DNA of 64,000 nucleotides from Perca fluviatilis (lineage: Eukaryota; Chordata; Actinopteri; Perciformes; Percidae): positions 15,068,597-15,132,596 of the forward strand of contig NC_053120.1 in NCBI RefSeq assembly GCF_010015445.1, in the 5' to 3' direction. The notes below the pieces were generated by a model that did no database searches, was not told where the DNA came from, and saw only the letters and a list, made by a program, of their open reading frames with translations. Shown in pieces: positions 25,250-38,094 of this stretch. Made by a program: the position numbers and the translations under genes. The first letter of the stretch is position 1. The number at the start of each line of letters is the position of its first letter.

Positions 25250-25332
25250 AGTCTGCAACGTCACAGCAAAAACATACACGGCACTTTCTAAAGCCATGTG
25301 ACGTGTATGTTTTCGCTGTGACGTTGCAGACT
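25250..25332. repeat. 31-bp near-perfect hairpin
   Basis: Arms at 25250-25280 and 25302-25332 pair at 30 of 31 positions around a loop of about 21 nt. It lies at the right end of the minisatellite-bearing repeat and is likely a structural part of that element. Confidence 0.9.
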
Positions 25333-25458
25333 GCCGTCCGCTGTATACAGCGTAGACATACACGCGGATAGCTCAAAATGCGTACAGATAACACGCCACT
25401 TGGCTTAAGTGGGCGTCTATGTAGGATATAAAACCACATACAAATGTGAGAATGTGAC

Positions 25459-25730
25459 ATAGTGCTGGGTGATGTGGCCACAATCTTCTGTCCCAATATA
25501 GGTAATTTCATATCTTGATAACAATATAGCATGTTTTCTCCTAATTCATTAAAAACTCCTGTGTGAATTAAATTCTTGAGAAATAACTAATTCTGAATAT
25601 TTTCTCATTTTATTAAGAACTTGTGCAAAATAAATATAACGTGCAAGAATCAGAATGTAAAGCGCTGTCCAAATGACATAAATATTGCCCCAACGCAGTT
25701 TGGTTGCTGGTTTTTCTGACATTGCGATAG
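25459..25730. mobile_element. Fragment of a second hAT-like MITE family
   Basis: Starts with AGTGCTGGGTGATGTGGCCA, a terminal sequence typical of fish hAT-like MITEs but different from the TAGGGCTGGGCAATAT family. No matching right end was found, so it is either truncated or an unrecognised variant. Confidence 0.45.
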
Positions 25731-27077
25731 ATTTTCTGTTTTTTGGGGGGGTTTACATAAGGTTTTTGTGATCTAAACAAAGCCTGTTTGTCACTTTCAA
25801 AACTGGCCTTCCATTGCAGGAGCTGCCATCCATCCAAAAGATTAAGAGGCGAGCTAATATTCTGTCTGTTAGTCATTCAGCTCCCACTCTCCTCTTCCTT
25901 GTGTCACCCTGCCTCCTCTGTCTGACTTTTTAAGGCAATTATCCATTACTTCATCATATGTACTTTACATTCTCTTCTACTGTATACACTGTAGATTCTC
26001 TACATTCTCTACCATAATCTTTCTTCCATTTTAATGTGTCTCATGTACATAACGAAACAAATTATGTTGCTTTACACTGAAGCAGAAATTTCCAACCAGT
26101 TTGGAGGCTCCGAGTTTATGTGCACTCTAGCCTGGAGGAGCATGGTGCAGCTCTGCAACAGACGTGCTCTTTAACATACCATCCTGCTGGTTTATCACAG
26201 CCTCTGTTGTCTAGCATGGCCCATAATACACCATTCCCCACTCATGCGGAGGCCAGGCTCAGACGGCACAGCACTTGCTTTTGTTTTCTCCTTCCCATCA
26301 GAGAAAATGGTGTTGAAGTGCATTGTTGAATTTATAAATTATAATTAAGTTGGGGGGAATATTGATCCCATTATCTGACTGAGAATAGAGAATGAATAAC
26401 TGAAGTAAAATGGGATAAAAGAAAACCTAAAAATATGAATGTTTGCACAAAACATTGTCTCTCAGTAGCTATTGTCCAGAAACCTGTGCTGGTTTAACAC
26501 TGTTGTGACCCTCTCATCTCTTCTCCTTCAGCTCTCACACTTGAATCACCAGCAGGGTGCTGCAGCCTCTCATTGTTAGATTTAGTGGTATTTGTTTGTG
26601 GTTGTCCACTAAACATAGTATTCATATTACTCGCAGTAAACAATGCTGGAATGCCACTTTGGTGGTACAATCCTGCTCACCCTGCTTATAACTACATTCA
26701 CCTAACCTGTCTTTTACATTCTTATTGAGTACAACAGAGTGTAGTCTTTTTGCTGTCAGATAGTGTATGTTGGGACTTTTTAAATGTTTCAAAGAATACA
26801 GCAGGGATAGACGATATAGATAAAATCCTATCGCAGTATAGGCCTAACAAATTCAAACTAAGACATAATTCAAAGTCCATCTGTCGTGGTCAGAGACAGT
26901 GTCTTACCCTTAAGTATAGTCTTTATATTTTACTGTGTTATGTCATACAACTGCACTCACGCTCTGTGTCTTGAGTAGGCAGTCAAAGAGGTTTCTCCAC
27001 TCATTTCTGGTGCCTCTGTTGCATCACTTAGAGAGTAGAGTAAAGATGTGAAAGGGCTCACTACCACAGTACAATAG
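25730..27077. other. Intronic stretch, nothing recognised
   Basis: No exon, RNA gene or classifiable transposon seen. Confidence 0.5.
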
Positions 27078-27471
27078 TGCATTCCATTTACCTTGGGAGC
27101 TGGGATGAAGTCACACCCAAGGTGAAAGCGTTCCATTTACAAGTTAGCTCTAGCCAGGTTAGCCATTGTTAGCAATACCAGTTGATAACAACGCATTACG
27201 CTGTTTTTTTGTGCATACAAACAGCATAACAACATGTCCACAGATACAGTGGAAGTTTGACAGGACTGTGTGTACGACTGATTTAGTGAGATACAAATAA
27301 GACAGAAGTGCTAATGTTACCACAGCTTTCACAACTGTTGATGAAAGGGGCATCCATGTTGGATTTTGAGCTCGGGGTACTTGGAGGTTGTCTGAGTTCC
27401 CAGCTCGGAAATCCGATCGGGGGCATGTTTCCGACTTTGACCTCGGAAAATCTGAGTACAAATGGAACGCA
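27078..27471. mobile_element. MITE candidate with TGCATTCCATTTAC ends
   Basis: Imperfect inverted ends TGCATTCCATTTACC (left) and TACAAATGGAACGCA (right) enclose about 394 bp. Inner repeats such as CTCGG...CCGA next to both ends extend the inverted symmetry. No clear target duplication, so the superfamily is unassigned. Confidence 0.55.
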
Positions 27472-28480
<1,009 letters not shown>

Positions 28481-29159
28481 GTTTATGGTTGTTATTTGGT
28501 GCACTACTGATGACAAGTGATGTGAGGTTATTACTGCACTTGAGATATGTTTCAGCGCCTTAAAAAGTGCAAATGTCTGCTCTCTTTCCACTGTGTAGGG
28601 ATAGGCTTACTGAGTCCCGATACTGTACCACAGAATACTGTAGTAGTAGATCCAGTGTAGGTACAGCATGATATTCTGTCAGTGGAAAAAACTTGACCTG
28701 TTCACCTGATACTGAGGACTCAGAGCAGGGCAGCATGACCAGACTTCACCAATGTCGCTAGTGACTAATGTGAGCTAGCCTCAAATGAGTGACCAAGCCC
28801 TGAAGGTCCCCTGGTTTCATCTTTCCTCCCTTTAGAGACAGGAGGAAGCTAACAGAGCCTAATAGCCAGCAAGGTAAACGGTTAGTAGACAGAGGACTTA
28901 ACCTGTCATCTGCAGAACACTTGACACAGAACAACTCCGGTGTCAGTGCAACTGTACCAGCTCCTAAAGGAGTTATTTTTATCATAAAATGACAGGTGTT
29001 CGCTCGTATTGCCTTCAAGCTTAATATAAATTAAAGCACCGTTCCCAAGGCAGTCATTAACATTTAAAATATCTCCCATCAAGCATCTGCCCATATACTG
29101 CTTTCCTCTACTAGTATTGCAGCAGACACAGCTTAGTTTCAGCCATTGGCGCTTTCTAC

Positions 29160-29755
29160 TATGTTGTGTCTAGAACCGAAAAAGTATTTTGTAACATAAA
29201 TATTTACCTGCTGATCTGCAACCCAGTTTCATTTATAACCAGCATTCTGTTTACCATCCTCATAATTTATTTATCTCATCATCATTGTGTGTATTTATGT
29301 TTGTCTGCTATTTTTAATACTTCTGCTCTTTTCTTAGGGTTCCTTCTGTTTAGAGCTGCATGTTCCGATTATTTTCATGATCTCTTATTCTATTTTTTTA
29401 ACCAGGACAGCAGTTTTCAGATTACATTATGTGCTTACATAATTGCAAAAGGGTTCTTGACTCTTATAGAAAGAAGTGGCTGATCTGTAATGCAGTATCT
29501 ACATTGCCCATTATCAGCAACCATTCATCCAATGTTCCAAAGGCACATTCTGTTTACTAATCTTTTATCATGTTAAAAGGCTAACTGAGAAAACATTTGA
29601 GAACCCTTTTGCAATTATGTAAGCACATAAGGTAATCTGAAAACTGCTGCCCTGGTTAAAAAAACAATGCAACTGATCTCAACTGGTATTCTGTCTATAA
29701 TGGAGTGGAATGGAAATTTCTAAGTGACCCCAAACTTTTGACCGGTAGTGTATAT
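29160..29755. mobile_element. Tc1/mariner-like non-autonomous remnant
   Basis: The right end (GACCCCAAACTTTTGACCGG followed by TAGTGTAT) matches the terminal sequence style of fish Tc1-like transposons. The internal text (CCCTTTTGCAATTATGTAAGCAC) also resembles Tc1 subterminal sequence. A roughly 60-bp inverted repeat (29399-29458 with 29600-29658) shows that two copies of one end are present head to head. No transposase frame survives. Confidence 0.7.
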
Positions 29756-29756
29756 A

Positions 29757-30045
29757 TTGTTTCAATAATCTATTAATTGTTTACTATCTAAAATTTCAGA
29801 AAATAGTGAAGATCGCCCTTTTTGAATTTTCCAGAGCCTGTAGTAACGCCATCAAACTGCTTATTTGCTTATATCACCAACTTAACCAATTTACCATTTT
29901 AGAAACAGAAAAAAGGCACAAATCCTTACATCTCAAATGCTTGAACCAGTGATTATTAGGTATTTTTCCTTGATAAATGACAAACGGTTACTCAATTATC
30001 AAAATGGTTGACGATTTCCTGTCAATCAACTAATGATTTAATAGT
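29757..30045. mobile_element. MITE of the TAGGGCTGCAACTA family (copy B)
   Basis: Body matches copies A and C (for example GCCATCAAACTGCTTATTTG and the A-T-rich AATCAACTAATGATTTAAT end). It abuts the Tc1-like remnant directly. Confidence 0.6.
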
Positions 30046-30810
30046 TCCATTACTACTTATTGTTCTGTTAGCCTTTTTTTCTTCTGAAACATACTTTGAA
30101 CTGCATTTGTATGAAAAGGTGCTATACAGTACAAATAAACTGAAACTTAAAGGGGAACTACGCCCATTTTCATTTCCTATGTGGTATTTTCTACTAGTGC
30201 AGTGCCCGTTCAACACTTGCTGGGCTGTGGTATTGTTGCTTGCAGCTTTCTACAGAACCATTGTACCCCAAAATAACTTACAGAAGGCTTTCAAAACCAT
30301 TAATATGCAATTTAACAGTATACTACTGACTAACTTTGTATTTCTACTTAAGAGGAAAACATTGTACTACTACATTTACCTGACAGAGAATCTTGCAGAT
30401 TCAGGTTCTACTCACAAAATATCACAATTAAAATATGATGCATTTTTATTCGTTAAACTATCCAGCATTATATAAGCGTTGAAATCAACTGGAACAGACG
30501 TTGAGAAAATGTAAGTACATTATGCTCATAATGCCTCACTTTTCACTTTAAGTAAACATTTGAATGCAGTACTTGTGCAGTGCGGTCACAGGTGGTTTTA
30601 CCATATGGCATAGGTAAAGGGCCTAGTGAATGTTTTATAATTTGGTTTTATAAAACTCAACCTGTATGTTGACGCGTGTCCCCCTTTATCCGTGTAGCCG
30701 TCACAAATCCACGGTAGTAATAGGTGATGTGGACCGGGCAGGGAGTCCAGCTCAGCCTGTTGGGGAAACCGCTCATCAACAGCACGCAGAACGGATGGAG
30801 AAATGTGGTG
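30046..30810. other. Intronic stretch, nothing firmly recognised
   Basis: Contains one TTAAAGGGGAACTACGCCC sequence near 30148 that looks like a lone end of a TTAA-target MITE, with no partner end identified. A 155-codon frame at 30008-30475 has no recognisable motifs and overlaps a MITE. Confidence 0.4.
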
Positions 30811-30816
30811 TTTGGT

Positions 30817-31007
30817 GTTTTAAGCCCCCAATGTCGTCTTCCAGGCAGCGCTGCATGGAAGGCACCAGGGTTAGGTTTGGGTTATATTCGACAGTCGACT
30901 TCAAGGCACCTAACCCTAACATTAACATTAGGGTTAATGTTAGGGTTAGGTGCCTTGAAGTCGACGGTTGCTGTGCTGCCTTGAAGTCGACGGTGGGGGC
31001 TTAAAAC
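30817..31007. repeat. Fold-back repeat with telomere-like TTAGGG core
   Basis: Outer inverted ends GTTTTAAGCCCCCA (left) and TGGGGGCTTAAAAC (right) enclose a perfect 33-bp hairpin (30894-30926 and 30933-30965, 6-nt loop). The stem contains CTAACCCTAAC and its complement. The element looks like a small fold-back DNA transposon, but no target duplication was identified. Confidence 0.75.
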
Positions 31008-33732
31008 AACAAGTGAGAAATGTCGGCAACAAAACAACGTGCTGGAGAGCCTGGGCATACATCTACCATGTGTTTGTGTACGATTCATGTTATCATTTGC
31101 ATGTAGGGTAGACGGCAATCAGTTTTTGGTGGATGATGCATTTTTGGCACCACACTGGTAGCCCACTGCGAACACATGATTGACCGAGAGCTGTGAAGGG
31201 ACACACAGGGACTGTTTTTTTCTTCTTTTTTTTTTTTTCAACCTTTATTGTGCGGTCGTTAACTTTTATTCACAGTTTATTAATATCCAATTTCAAACGC
31301 TGTACAAACTGCTCCAAATTCCAAACGGCAAGTTCCTTGGGTACCCAGGAAGCCAAGTGTGAAGTAGATCGGATGAAAGGTTCTTGAGATATTTGAAAGA
31401 CAATGGACACACAAACACACACACAAACATACAAAGGGTCCTCAGTTTATAGTTAGATGGTCTAAGACAGTACAAAAATATTAGTAAACATGAACAATTC
31501 TCTCCCAAATCCAAGTGCTAAAACTCAAATTTGTGATGTCATCAAGTATAAAGTCTGAAACTGCTCCATAGACAATGAACTGGGAAAGATGTTATAGATG
31601 ACTCTGAGAGCACCCAGGGGAAAGTATATGGGTTCATTTTCTGTTTCAGAACTGAACTTAGCAGAACTTCTCCACAAAACCTCTTGACTCTGTGAACCTG
31701 TGGCAGCTTTCACCAGCTGGGCCGGTGTGGTTAAATGTATTGCTGTTGAATGTAGAGGGATGTGGAGGTGAAGTGCAAGTTTGGACACATCAGCAGTTTT
31801 TTATTTTTAGCTGTGTGTGTTGAGTAGGTTGCCTGTTGGTGAGGTCTGAGTAATGGACTGTCTGCCCAACAAGCCCCCTTGGCTACAATTAGAGGAAGCC
31901 GCTCATTCCCTTCTTTGTACATATCTCTCACTCTCTTCTCTTTATCTCTCTATTTCTTAGCGTCTGTCTCAATCTCTCTCCCTGATATCTGTCTTAATCT
32001 GTCTCTGTATCTCTCTCTCTCTCTGTTTGCTCGCTCTTTGCTTCTCCTACTCCTTCTCTCCCTGTTTCATCTCCTTTTTTGTCGTTTTTTGCCTACAGTC
32101 AGTCAAATCTGACGGGTACACACAATACTACAGAATAAACACACCGACCAATACACAGTACGTTGGATTCAGACTGATGGAGGACAGTGTTGATGGAATC
32201 CCCCTGCCTGTACTAATGCTTTTATTATTATTAGTAGTAGTAGTAGTAGTAGTAGTATGCTGAGAGATTATGCTGATGTGTAACATTCCTGCTTATTTGT
32301 GCACAGGTGAAACGGGGGAGTGTAAGTAGGTCAGTAAATGTTCATTGTGTGTTTGTTGCACTGGCATTTTGCCTTTATTCATTCATCAGTGTACATTTGT
32401 GTGCATTTATGCTGACTAAAGTGCATGCACTTATGAATATGGGTATATGGTTTGATTTCCACAGGTTTTACAGTCTAACAGGCTCTGTAGGATTTCCTTC
32501 TCACTCCTGTGGAGCAGTTTAGTCAAATTTGCATGTACTGGTTTTGCCAATCAGGAAGGATCCAGCAATCCTTCCTGTTACCACTTGTTTAAATCATCAC
32601 ACGCCAAATGGCCATCCACTTTTTTCCGCAACTGAAAAAACAACATGAAAACTAAGCAGATTACCTGCAGTCAAGAATAGCCTTCTGTTCTCTTCAGATA
32701 TGATGCTGCCTCTCTTACCATGGTCTTATCACAGCCACAGATCCTTTGTCCTTCTCTTACCTCTGTCTGGAAATTGAACAAACGCATTGCTGATAGGGAT
32801 AGTGTGATGATGATGAACACACTGCTTCTAGCTGTGCCACACTCAATGACAACATCCAGCTCTCTCTCCTGCTTCAGAGGATAATGACCTGGTGTTAAGC
32901 CGAAATTATACTGTCCGGGTGCGCGAGGGTCCGCCGGGGCCTGCGTGACATAATTGTCGTCATTACATTGTATACGCGTAGGCTCTGTGCGGACGTCTCC
33001 TTACCACTCCGCTACAAATGGTAGCGGTATCTACTGTACATGTGTGCAACGTGCTCAAAGCGGATAGTCTAAACAGACCTACTATGCCTTAGTGGGGGCT
33101 GCAGCTGTCTGTGTATGTGTCCATTCTATAGTATATTTAAGCATTTATGATGATGGATGTGTGCAAGCCATGGCAGGAAGGGTAAACATCTGGATTTGCC
33201 CATTTTTAAGCCTATAGAGCCTGTTAGCAATATAACCTTAGTTAAATGAGCGCAGACAGGGTTCCGTGACCTGGTCACTGTGTTGCTTGTTAAATTCTTG
33301 GCTTTCGGATGCAAGGTTAGGGTTTGACAGCTGGAACTGGGAACAATCAGTGGGTCTGTCCTGATTAGCCAGACTAGTGCATGCACATTCTCAGTGCAGG
33401 AATCTATACTGAACAGCTCTATACTGCCCTACAAAGCCAAATTGCAGGAATTAGGCTATATATTTTGTCAAAATATAGTTAAGACCGCAACCTGACTTGT
33501 TGACATTTGTTGTAACATGCAAAGTTTTGAATGGTATAGACCTGTATAATTTCAAAGAAAACAATAGTTAAAACAAATTTGGTTAACGCTTGCTGATGAG
33601 ATGACTACTGCTACTGCTGTTGCTTTAAATAATTTTACTTTTTCATATTTCAATGTTTCATGTAATTGAAATATATCTATTTAGTCATGGGTATTTAGTT
33701 TGTTAATCCAGATAAATAAGGTAGTGACTAAA
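31008..33732. other. Intronic stretch, no gene
   Basis: No exon recognised. Contains a pyrimidine-rich tract (about 31925-32100), a (TAG)n microsatellite at 32220-32258, and a GC-richer patch at 32890-33060 (GTGCGCGAGGGTCCGCCG) that may be a fragment of an unclassified transposon. Confidence 0.5.
32220..32258. repeat. (TTA)n/(TAG)n microsatellite
   Basis: Several TTA units followed by about nine TAG units. Confidence 0.9.
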
Positions 33733-33893
33733 TACATTACATACATTACATTACATGTCATTTAGCTGACGCTTTTATCCAAAGCGACTTACAATTGCTT
33801 GCTCAGGGAAACATTGGTTGGTGTATCGCAGTGAGAATTGAACCCAGGTCTCCAACACCAAAGGTATGTGTCATACCCACTGTGCCATCATCA
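33733..33893 (-). mobile_element. tRNA-derived SINE
   Basis: Read on the minus strand it has an A box (TGGCACAGTGGG, 33876-33887), a B box (GGTTCAATTC, 33835-33844), the conserved body TTTGGATAAAAGCGTCAGCT, and a tail of TGTAATG-type short repeats at 33733-33755. Order, spacing and tail fit a short, near complete tRNA-derived SINE of a type very common in teleosts. Confidence 0.8.
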
Positions 33894-34094
33894 CCCCCAA
33901 TACAGTCATAAGGAATAAAAACAGCTAAACTAGTCGACGCTAACATGTAGGCTAACTAGCATAGCTTAGCAGAATCTCCGCTTACAATTCTAGTGGAATT
34001 CTTGTTTTGATGTGATTAAGCCATTTTAACATCTCATAGTTAAATGTATTAAAATGTAAAATAATAATTTTACTGGTTTCGAGGTAATTATTAA

Positions 34095-34754
34095 AGGTAT
34101 AGTGGAGGATTGTCCCGAATTTTAGAAAAGATCCGCCATCTCCACTTTTTCAAAAAATGCACATGCGCAACACTCTACCTGCTCCCGAGACGTAACGCCT
34201 ATTAAACGTGTGCACGAGAGTGCACTGTTTACAAGTTGCTGTCGGCATGGTTCATACAAGCCTACTTTCCAAAAGAAGATTTGCACTTTTTCACAAATTG
34301 AGATGTTTACCCGTGTCTGTGCGGTGCGTGACTTGTGCCAGGGCTAGCATCGCTAATCATAGCTTACATCAACTTTCACTAGCAGTGATTTTAAATGGAT
34401 TTCTCCAAATAGCATGCCAAACTTTACCTTTCGAGTAGAAACTTCGCGATTGAGGCATCAGTGGAGAGCCCAACCTGTGCTTTTTAAGCGCGCCAGCGTG
34501 TGAAACATTCTCCCAAAACACTCCGGTCTTGTTTCTTTCTTCAGAGGCCTTTCTCTTCTTGTCATACCTTTGGCGAACTCGGTAGCTCACCACACATATA
34601 CACCTGAAAGTATTCATGCGCAGAAAGCGAAAACCACCCTAGGGACGAGCACGTACGACGGCCTTACGTAAACATAGCGCCAGAATGATTGACAACTAGG
34701 AGGACCAATAGTCTTGATGATCCACCCGGAAAAAGAAAATCCTCCACAATACCT
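34095..34754. mobile_element. 660-bp TTAA-target MITE (Kolobok/T2-like)
   Basis: Inverted ends AGGTATAGTGGAGGATT and AATCCTCCACAATACCT, flanked by TTAA at 34091-34094 and 34755-34758. The TTAAAGG edge is shared with the 2.2-kb element at 21887-24058, but the internal sequence differs. No transposase frame. Confidence 0.8.
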
Positions 34755-35252
34755 TTAACAAATGGTGGATGGAAAGCTGAAAGAACACATTGTTTGCTGA
34801 TACAGATACAGTGATTGCAGTTTTTTGGTTGTATCCATGGTCTACTTCACAGATTTTTGTAAGTAATTCATCTAAAATGATGGTATTACCTATTAATAAA
34901 ATGAAAGTATTACATTAATAAAATGAAAGTATTACATCCAAACAGTTTATCCAGTCAGCCTGAAAACTTTAAACCCTTTTTCTCAACTTAAGGTTTGTTT
35001 ATACTTACTGACTTTGTATGACAGTATAGAGTCTGTCAGAGGGCTCGCTTCCTGTGGTTATTGAACTAGGGTTATAGGGTTTATTCTGTTTGTTTTGTTT
35101 GTAGTAACGGTGTACTGTAGGGATAGTGAACTGGGTCACTGTGACAGAGAACTGATGCTGCTGATGAGGCTGCAGTTCCTCCTCAACACCTCAACCTCCC
35201 TGCAGAGATCAAAGAGCTGCCGGCTTCAGCATTCGCATGCATACACACACAT

Positions 35253-35352
<100 letters not shown>

Positions 35353-35404
35353 AGACATCCATCCAGATAAGCAGCATATAACTCTTGTTCCAGCACGCAC
35401 TTAA

Positions 35405-35681
35405 AGGTATACGCTAATCAGCTCAGGTCTGTAGTAAATTTAAGGGAATGTCCACCATAAAACAAAATGAACTTGTGAGGGGGGAAAAAAGACAGCGACT
35501 GCAGCTCTGTTAATCACTAAACAAGTGCTACACTCTACTGAACACAAAAAGCTGGATGCAGTAGTGCTACATCTATGCTGCAGTTTCGGAGTGTAGCAGG
35601 GGAGACGCTCTATTTAGTATTTTGAATTTGGACTGCAGTGACTATTATTAATTTTTGCTGTCAGTATTACATATTGGACCT
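35405..35681. mobile_element. Possible short TTAA-flanked MITE
   Basis: TTAA at 35401-35404 and 35682-35685 flanks a segment that starts AGGT and ends ACCT. The inverted ends are only about five bp, so the call rests mainly on resemblance of the right end (TTACATATTGGACCTTTAA) to common fish MITE termini. Confidence 0.35.
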
Positions 35682-36033
35682 TTAATATAGTAAAATATAC
35701 TAGCACCATTGGTCTATGCCCTTAATTGTTTTGTTTTATCTCTATATTGTTAAACTGGAGGTGAAGTTTTACTATATGGCATAATTCCAATCCAATGTCC
35801 AAGGTAAAATAAACGTATAAGCAAAAGAATGTGGAGTGACGTTTTTAACGAAATTTGACCTTGACCTTTGTATAAATGTATTTCCTTGAATTCTGGTGAT
35901 CTCAAAAGTATCACCAAATGAATGGGCACCCCCAACTTAGTTGAAAATGACACCTTACATGTTTTTCTACACTGTTTGGTTCCAAAATGAAACGCTTTTG
36001 AACATTAGACCTGGGGGACTGGCTGCCATCTTG

Positions 36034-36067
36034 GATTTGACCTCTGATGGCCCTCAGAGGTCAAATC
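36034..36067. repeat. Perfect 14-bp hairpin
   Basis: GATTTGACCTCTGA (36034-36047) and its exact complement (36054-36067) flank a 6-nt loop. Confidence 0.9.
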
Positions 36068-36899
36068 TGACTTCCCTGCACATCTGAAAATAATCCTTAT
36101 GGTATGCGCTAACTATGTAAGAAATGTCATGCTTTTCTCATGAAATGCAAAATTATGCTTATCTGCTCTACTAGTGGTGACGGCGGTGATAAAGATAACA
36201 TAATGATTATTCCATCCTTTTACAAAATCTAAAATATTCCTACAATAATAATACATTAGTAACTTTAAACAGACAAGTACAACCCATTCACTAATTACTT
36301 AACCCCTACATTTTTTATATAATCATGAAAACTGGTACATAGCACTACACCTAGTCAACACTACACACAGTATACACGCATATCTCTTTGTTTACAGTAT
36401 GGGTTTTTCTCTCACTCAGCTTAGCAGGACTCCTAAACAAAGTTTGGTGTTACAAAAAAAAAAAACGGCATTCTTTTAATTGCATTGCAGGAAGCGAACT
36501 TTGGTGCATGAAATATGTAAAATTGCATGTTTGCTTTCCACATTAAAATTGAAAGGACAAGAGGCAAATATTTAGGACACATGGACGTATAAGTAGAGAA
36601 GGGAAGGAAGTGAATTAGAAAAGAGAATAATTGATGAAAGAGATCAGGAAAATATATAAGGGGGAAGAGAAGGAAACGGTACAGTAGGAAATGAAGCAGA
36701 AAAAGGGGAGAATATAAAAGTTGAAAAAGAGAGAAGAGGAATAAAGGAAATGGGAGTAAAGAATTCAAGGATATAAGTAAATATTCAGTGGGGAAATTGA
36801 AGAGAATAGGAATTAAATTCCTTTAATAAAGGATTCGAGATGAGGAAGGAAGAAGATTAGGCAGAGTAGAGGACGTCCGCTCCTCATTTTTATGTGGTG

Positions 36900-37060
36900 G
36901 TTTTTGAGAAATGACGCTGTTAATTAATCGAGGCATGCATGGTTTATTAAATCAAAGTGTTTACAACTTTCACTGTCAACCAGATTCTTGCTGGTCATCG
37001 CTGATGTTGCCATGGTAATTACAGTGTCATAAATGTGTTATTGATGGGCTAACTCATAGA
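36900..37060. promoter_or_regulatory. Candidate intronic regulatory element with RFX-like X-box
   Basis: Contains GTTGCCATGGTAAT (37006-37019), one base from the palindromic RFX X-box pattern, plus TTAATTAATCG and TTTATTAAATC homeodomain-like AT motifs within 160 bp. Non-repetitive in appearance. A motif-based guess only. Confidence 0.2.
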
Positions 37061-37219
37061 AAGCAATACATTAATCATTAGTGTATAATTATTTTAAAAG
37101 TTATGTTTTTACCTGTATAATAGTGTAATAGTAATCAATTAAACTGTTCTTTGTCTGGATGTCCTCTACGCTCTATTCTCTTGAAGATGAAAACAACTGT
37201 ATGGAGGAGGAGTATGTAC

Positions 37220-37345
37220 AGTAGAGTCCGGATCGGGCCGAATTTTTCTGTCTGAGGCCGGCCCCGCGTCCGACAGAGCCGTGACCGAACCCGGCCCGTC
37301 GGGGCCCGGCCCGTCGGGGACCCGTCGGCCTCGGGTTGGGTATCC
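37220..37345. repeat. GC-rich island, possible transposon fragment
   Basis: A sharply bounded GC-rich segment in an AT-rich intron, with two tandem copies of CGGCCCGTCGGGG. Resembles GC-rich ends of some fish transposons, but the family is not identified. It lies directly before copy C of the TAGGGCTGCAACTA MITE. Confidence 0.4.
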
Positions 37346-37377
37346 ATGCCTTAATGTACAGTATTGGTTTATGCAAG

Positions 37378-37645
37378 TAGGGCTGCAACTGACAATTTTT
37401 ATTTTATTGATTAATCATTTGGTCTATGAAATGTCAGAAAAAAGTAAAAAATGAACATCACAATTTACTGAAGCCCCGTGAGATGTCATCAAATTGCTTG
37501 TTTTGCCCGACCAACCGTTCAAAACCTAAAGATATTCAGTTTAAAATCACGAGACGAAAAGAAATCAGCAAAAATTACTTTTACGATGAATCGATTATCA
37601 AAATAGCTGCCGATTAATTTTCTGCTGATCAACCTATTGATTATA
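37378..37645. mobile_element. MITE of the TAGGGCTGCAACTA family (copy C)
   Basis: Begins TAGGGCTGCAACTGACAATT and shows the family body (GTCATCAAATTGCTTGTTTT, ATGAATCGATTATCAAAATAG). The best preserved left end of the family in this window. Confidence 0.7.
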
Positions 37646-37983
37646 CACCTACTGTCTTGGAAAAATACCTTTTCAACATAGGAAACAATGTATCTAGATA
37701 TGCCCTATGTTCCATCTTTTAAATTAAAATATGATTTACTTACCAATCTTTTCTGTTCCATTTACAAAATTTGTTTTGCTGTCATGTGAAGACAACCATC
37801 TCACACGGTGCTACCTTCATTCCTGAAGAGCTGCATTTGTTTTTGTTGTTGTGTCGCAGCAGAACCACAATGAAAAACTATTAGTTCCATTTCCAACACA
37901 TAATACACAGATTGACACACCACCTCCACACTAAAAAGCTCTTTAAAGCATTACACACTGTTGTGCCAACAGCTTCTATCAAA

Positions 37984-38094
<111 letters not shown>

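Larger units (their letters stand above)
24311..25401. mobile_element. Unclassified interspersed repeat carrying a minisatellite
   Basis: Bounded by inverted AAGTGGCGT (24311-24319) and ACGCCACTT (25393-25401). Unique-looking left and right arms enclose a 25-26 bp tandem repeat block, and a strong hairpin lies near the right end. I recognise this as a type of repeat common in fish, but cannot place it in a superfamily; no target duplication was evident. Confidence 0.5.

Noticed and set aside
25250..25332. microRNA precursor
   Set aside because: The hairpin belongs to a dispersed repeat and has an almost perfect stem without the usual mismatches. No evidence of processing is available.
30008..30475. 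155-codon + strand frame
   Set aside because: Starts in a MITE copy, has no recognisable motif and AT-driven composition; most likely chance.
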